Shown here: positions 6,234-7,213 of the stretch, piece by piece
How the letters are laid out: each line of letters begins with the position of its first letter
How positions within the stretch are numbered: the stretch's first letter is position 1
Origin: an uncultured Chloroflexota bacterium
GTDB lineage: Bacteria > Chloroflexota > Limnocylindria > Limnocylindrales > Limnocylindraceae
Assembly: GCA_903937225.1 (NCBI GenBank)
Contig: CAIZYO010000047.1
Location: 1-7,213 of the forward strand
DNA length: 7,213 bases
Reading direction: 5' to 3'
Program-made: the position numbers and the translations under genes
Notes under the pieces: generated by a model
Told to the model about the DNA's origin: nothing
Databases searched by the model: none
Seen by the model: only the letters and a program-made list of their open reading frames with translations

Positions 6234-6687
6234 TCGTATAGGCCACACTCTCGCCGTTTGGCAGGGTGACCTGAACCTTCTCGCCGATCTTCTTCCCAAG
6301 CAGTGATGCGCCGAGTGGGCTGACGTTTGAAATCTTCGGGGGCTCACCACTCGGATCCGCCTCGGTGGAGCCAACGATCATGTAGGTGCGCGTCTTTCGC
6401 TCCGCGGTTACCTCAACGGTGGAGCCGAGGCCGACCTGGTCGGTGCTCGCATTCTCGTCAATCATCTCGGCGTTGCGCAGCTTCTCTTCGATCTCAAGGA
6501 CCTTCCCCTCGATGAAGCTCTGCTCGTTTCGAGCGATCTCGTAGTCGGCGTTCTCTCGCAGGTCACCGAGCTCCTTCGCCGCCTTGATGCGCGCGATCAC
6601 GGAGGGTCGCTGATTGTGGACAAGGTCATGCAGCTCGGCTTCGAGCGCCTCACGTCCCGCCTTCGTCAAATAGACCGGTCCAACCAT
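6217..6687 (-). CDS. greA: Transcription elongation factor GreA
   Basis: This 156-residue protein enters the RNA polymerase secondary channel and stimulates cleavage of backtracked transcripts. The N-terminal coiled-coil domain (about 1-77) begins MVGPVYLTKAGREALEAEL. It carries the conserved tip ELGDLRENADYE, with Asp42 and Glu45 matching the catalytic acidic pair Asp41/Glu44 of E. coli GreA. NEQSFIEGKVLEIEEKL forms the second helix of the coiled coil. The C-terminal FKBP-like domain (about 80-156) includes YMIVGSTEADP, ISNVSPLGASLLGKKIGE and a terminal YTIKKIS. Length matches E. coli GreA (158). The frame is open upstream to another ATG at 6759, but that lies within the upstream gene and adds residues absent from the family. 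The chosen ATG also sits 7 nt after a -10-like TAGACT. The gene converges on moaDE and overlaps its 3' end. Confidence 0.96.
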   Translation of the reverse strand: MVGPVYLTKAGREALEAELHDLVHNQRPSVIARIKAAKELGDLRENADYEIARNEQSFIEGKVLEIEEKLRNAEMIDENASTDQVGLGSTVEVTAERKTRTYMIVGSTEADPSGEPPKISNVSPLGASLLGKKIGEKVQVTLPNGESVAYTIKKIS

Positions 6688-6694
6688 GCGGGGG

Positions 6695-6700
6695 AGTCTA
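6695..6700 (-). promoter_or_regulatory. Putative leaderless -10 box (TAGACT) for greA
   Basis: On the minus strand TAGACT is followed by 7 nt (CCCCCGC) and the greA ATG at 6687. The first three bases of the box are also the TAG stop codon of the upstream membrane protein gene. The context GCTAGACTCCC is identical to that at the aldehyde dehydrogenase promoter. The spacer is all C and G, so no Shine-Dalgarno sequence is present. Confidence 0.6.
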
Positions 6701-7108
6701 GCCGTTCCCGCCCTCGCCGGCGCGTATGAGGCGCAGGGAGGCGGCGGCGAGGAGCGCAAGCGCGATCATCGTGATCTGCGGCACCAGGGGGTTCCCTGCA
6801 GCGATCAGCAGAAGCGAGAGGGCGGTGCTCCACGCTGCGTGAAGGGTGACGGGGCGATCGGCAGGGAGGCTCAGTGCGCGGAGGCGCAGCGCGGTTGCGG
6901 CAAAGAGCGCAGCAAGGAGGAGGTCGAAGGCACCAAGTCCGATCGTAATGAAGGAGGCGATCGCCACCGGTTGATCAAAGCCACCAGGCGGCGGCATCAC
7001 GCCGCCGAGGAGCCCGTAGGTGAGGGCGCCTGCGGCAACGAGTCCGATCCCACGAACCCACTCCGCGGCAACGAGGGCGGTGAATCCGAGCATTCGAGCA
7101 GTTGCCAT
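6698..7108 (-). CDS. Small hypothetical membrane protein, 136 aa, four transmembrane helices
   Basis: I do not recognise the family. The protein begins MATARMLGFTALVAAEW and shows four hydrophobic segments at about 8-36, 47-75, 88-105 and 108-127. The loop between helices 1 and 2 is proline/glycine-rich (GGVMPPPGGFDQP). The second loop is basic (LRLRALSLPADR), and the tail is short and hydrophilic (RLIRAGEGGNG), so both ends of helices 2 and 4 carry positive charge. An ATG further upstream at 7135 is in frame, but the start at 7108 is preferred because it lies exactly 6 nt after a TACGCT box, and the earlier ATG would lie upstream of that box. The TAG stop is embedded in the greA -10 box, so the two genes may be transcribed together as well as separately. 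Function is unknown. Confidence 0.65.
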   Translation of the reverse strand: MATARMLGFTALVAAEWVRGIGLVAAGALTYGLLGGVMPPPGGFDQPVAIASFITIGLGAFDLLLAALFAATALRLRALSLPADRPVTLHAAWSTALSLLLIAAGNPLVPQITMIALALLAAASLRLIRAGEGGNG

Positions 7109-7114
7109 GCTCGT

Positions 7115-7120
7115 AGCGTA
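7115..7120 (-). promoter_or_regulatory. Putative leaderless -10 box (TACGCT) for the 136-aa membrane protein
   Basis: On the minus strand TACGCT is followed by ACGAGC and then ATG at 7108, the 6-nt geometry seen for the other units. It diverges from another TACGCT at 7150-7155 on the plus strand. No -35 box is evident. Confidence 0.55.
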
Positions 7121-7149
7121 CGCCCTCTCACGCAAGCCTGCGCACGCGC

Positions 7150-7155
7150 TACGCT
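7150..7155 (+). promoter_or_regulatory. Putative -10 box (TACGCT) for the gene starting at 7200
   Basis: GCTACGCT matches the box used at 4645-4650. Six to seven nt downstream there is AAG rather than ATG, so a transcript starting near 7162 would carry a leader of about 38 nt before the ATG at 7200. That leader contains a GAGGG ribosome binding site (7191-7195), 4 nt before the ATG. Confidence 0.4.
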
Positions 7156-7199
7156 CTCTGCAAGGGCTGGCGCCGCTGGCCGAAGCGAGTGAGGGTGCG

Positions 7200-7213
7200 A
7201 TGGCAGACGAGAA
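7200..7213 (+). CDS. Start of a gene leaving the window (only M-A-D-E visible)
   Basis: ATG at 7200 begins a reading frame of four full codons before the window ends. GAGGG at 7191-7195 is a plausible Shine-Dalgarno sequence, and a -10-like TACGCT lies 45 nt upstream of the ATG. The region between the divergent 136-aa gene and this ATG (7109-7199) holds nothing else that I can identify. The product cannot be inferred. Confidence 0.4.

Noticed and set aside
6688..6759. 24-codon N-terminal extension of greA
   Set aside because: GreA proteins start at the MVGPVYLT-like segment; the extension overlaps the upstream membrane protein gene and lies upstream of the greA -10 box.
7109..7135. Upstream ATG at 7135 for the 136-aa membrane protein
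   Set aside because: It would lie upstream of the TACGCT box at 7120-7115 and adds nine hydrophilic residues without support from a ribosome binding site.
7124..7169. Imperfect direct repeat (CTCTCACGCAAG and CTCTCTGCAAG) between the divergent starts
   Set aside because: The copies differ by substitution and length, only two exist, and short similarities of this kind are common; too weak to call an operator.
6686..7192. 168-codon plus-strand open frame opposite the 136-aa membrane protein gene
   Set aside because: Its translation is Gly/Glu/Arg-rich low complexity without any motif, whereas the minus strand gives four clean hydrophobic helices and a promoter at the standard spacing.
1..7213. 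Search for CRISPR arrays, insertion sequences, tRNA genes, phage or defence genes
   Set aside because: No regularly spaced repeats, transposase motifs, tRNA-like folds or CCA ends, or defence-family motifs were seen; all large frames are accounted for by metabolic or housekeeping genes.

Overview
The window is a compact, GC-rich stretch of bacterial chromosome made of ordinary housekeeping and biosynthetic genes. I see no mobile element, CRISPR array, tRNA, rRNA or defence locus. Nearly every base is coding. Genes within a unit overlap by a few bases, and units are separated by 0 to about 90 bp. The organism cannot be named from this sequence. High GC, TANNNT-type -10 boxes sitting about 6 nt upstream of ATG (leaderless transcripts), and a MoaD-MoaE fusion would suit Chloroflexota or Actinobacteriota. 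That is inference only.

Left part (1-2726, + strand): an amino-acid biosynthesis operon. It holds the 3' end of leuB (3-isopropylmalate dehydrogenase), then cimA ((R)-citramalate synthase, start overlapping leuB by 4 bp), then pheA (monofunctional prephenate dehydratase with a C-terminal ACT domain, overlapping cimA by 1 bp). CimA makes citramalate from pyruvate and acetyl-CoA, and LeuB-type enzymes act on the downstream 3-methylmalate, so the first two genes fit threonine-independent isoleucine synthesis as well as leucine synthesis. PheA is a phenylalanine-branch enzyme travelling with them.

Middle (2727-4656): an aldehyde dehydrogenase gene with all catalytic residues, under its own apparent leaderless promoter. 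A short convergent hypothetical gene (125 aa, - strand) follows. The two stop codons are 14 bp apart and a GC-rich hairpin fills the gap.

Right part (4657-7213): an eight-helix membrane protein of unknown function and a MoaD-MoaE fusion (molybdopterin synthase, both halves apparently intact) form a + strand pair. The fusion gene runs 17 bp into the 3' end of greA (- strand, transcript cleavage factor). Upstream of greA, on the same strand, is a small four-helix membrane protein whose stop codon lies inside the greA -10 box. A + strand gene starts at 7200 and leaves the window.

The most notable pattern is shared by all transcription units that start in the window. Five start codons, on both strands, lie 6-7 nt downstream of a -10-like hexamer (TAGACT twice, TACGCT twice, GAGAAT once), with no clear -35 box and no room for a Shine-Dalgarno sequence. 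A sixth TACGCT precedes the last gene, which instead has a short leader with a ribosome binding site. Operon-internal cimA also has a Shine-Dalgarno sequence. I found no convincing new biological system; the remaining interest lies in the promoter architecture, the MoaD-MoaE fusion and two or three uncharacterised small proteins.
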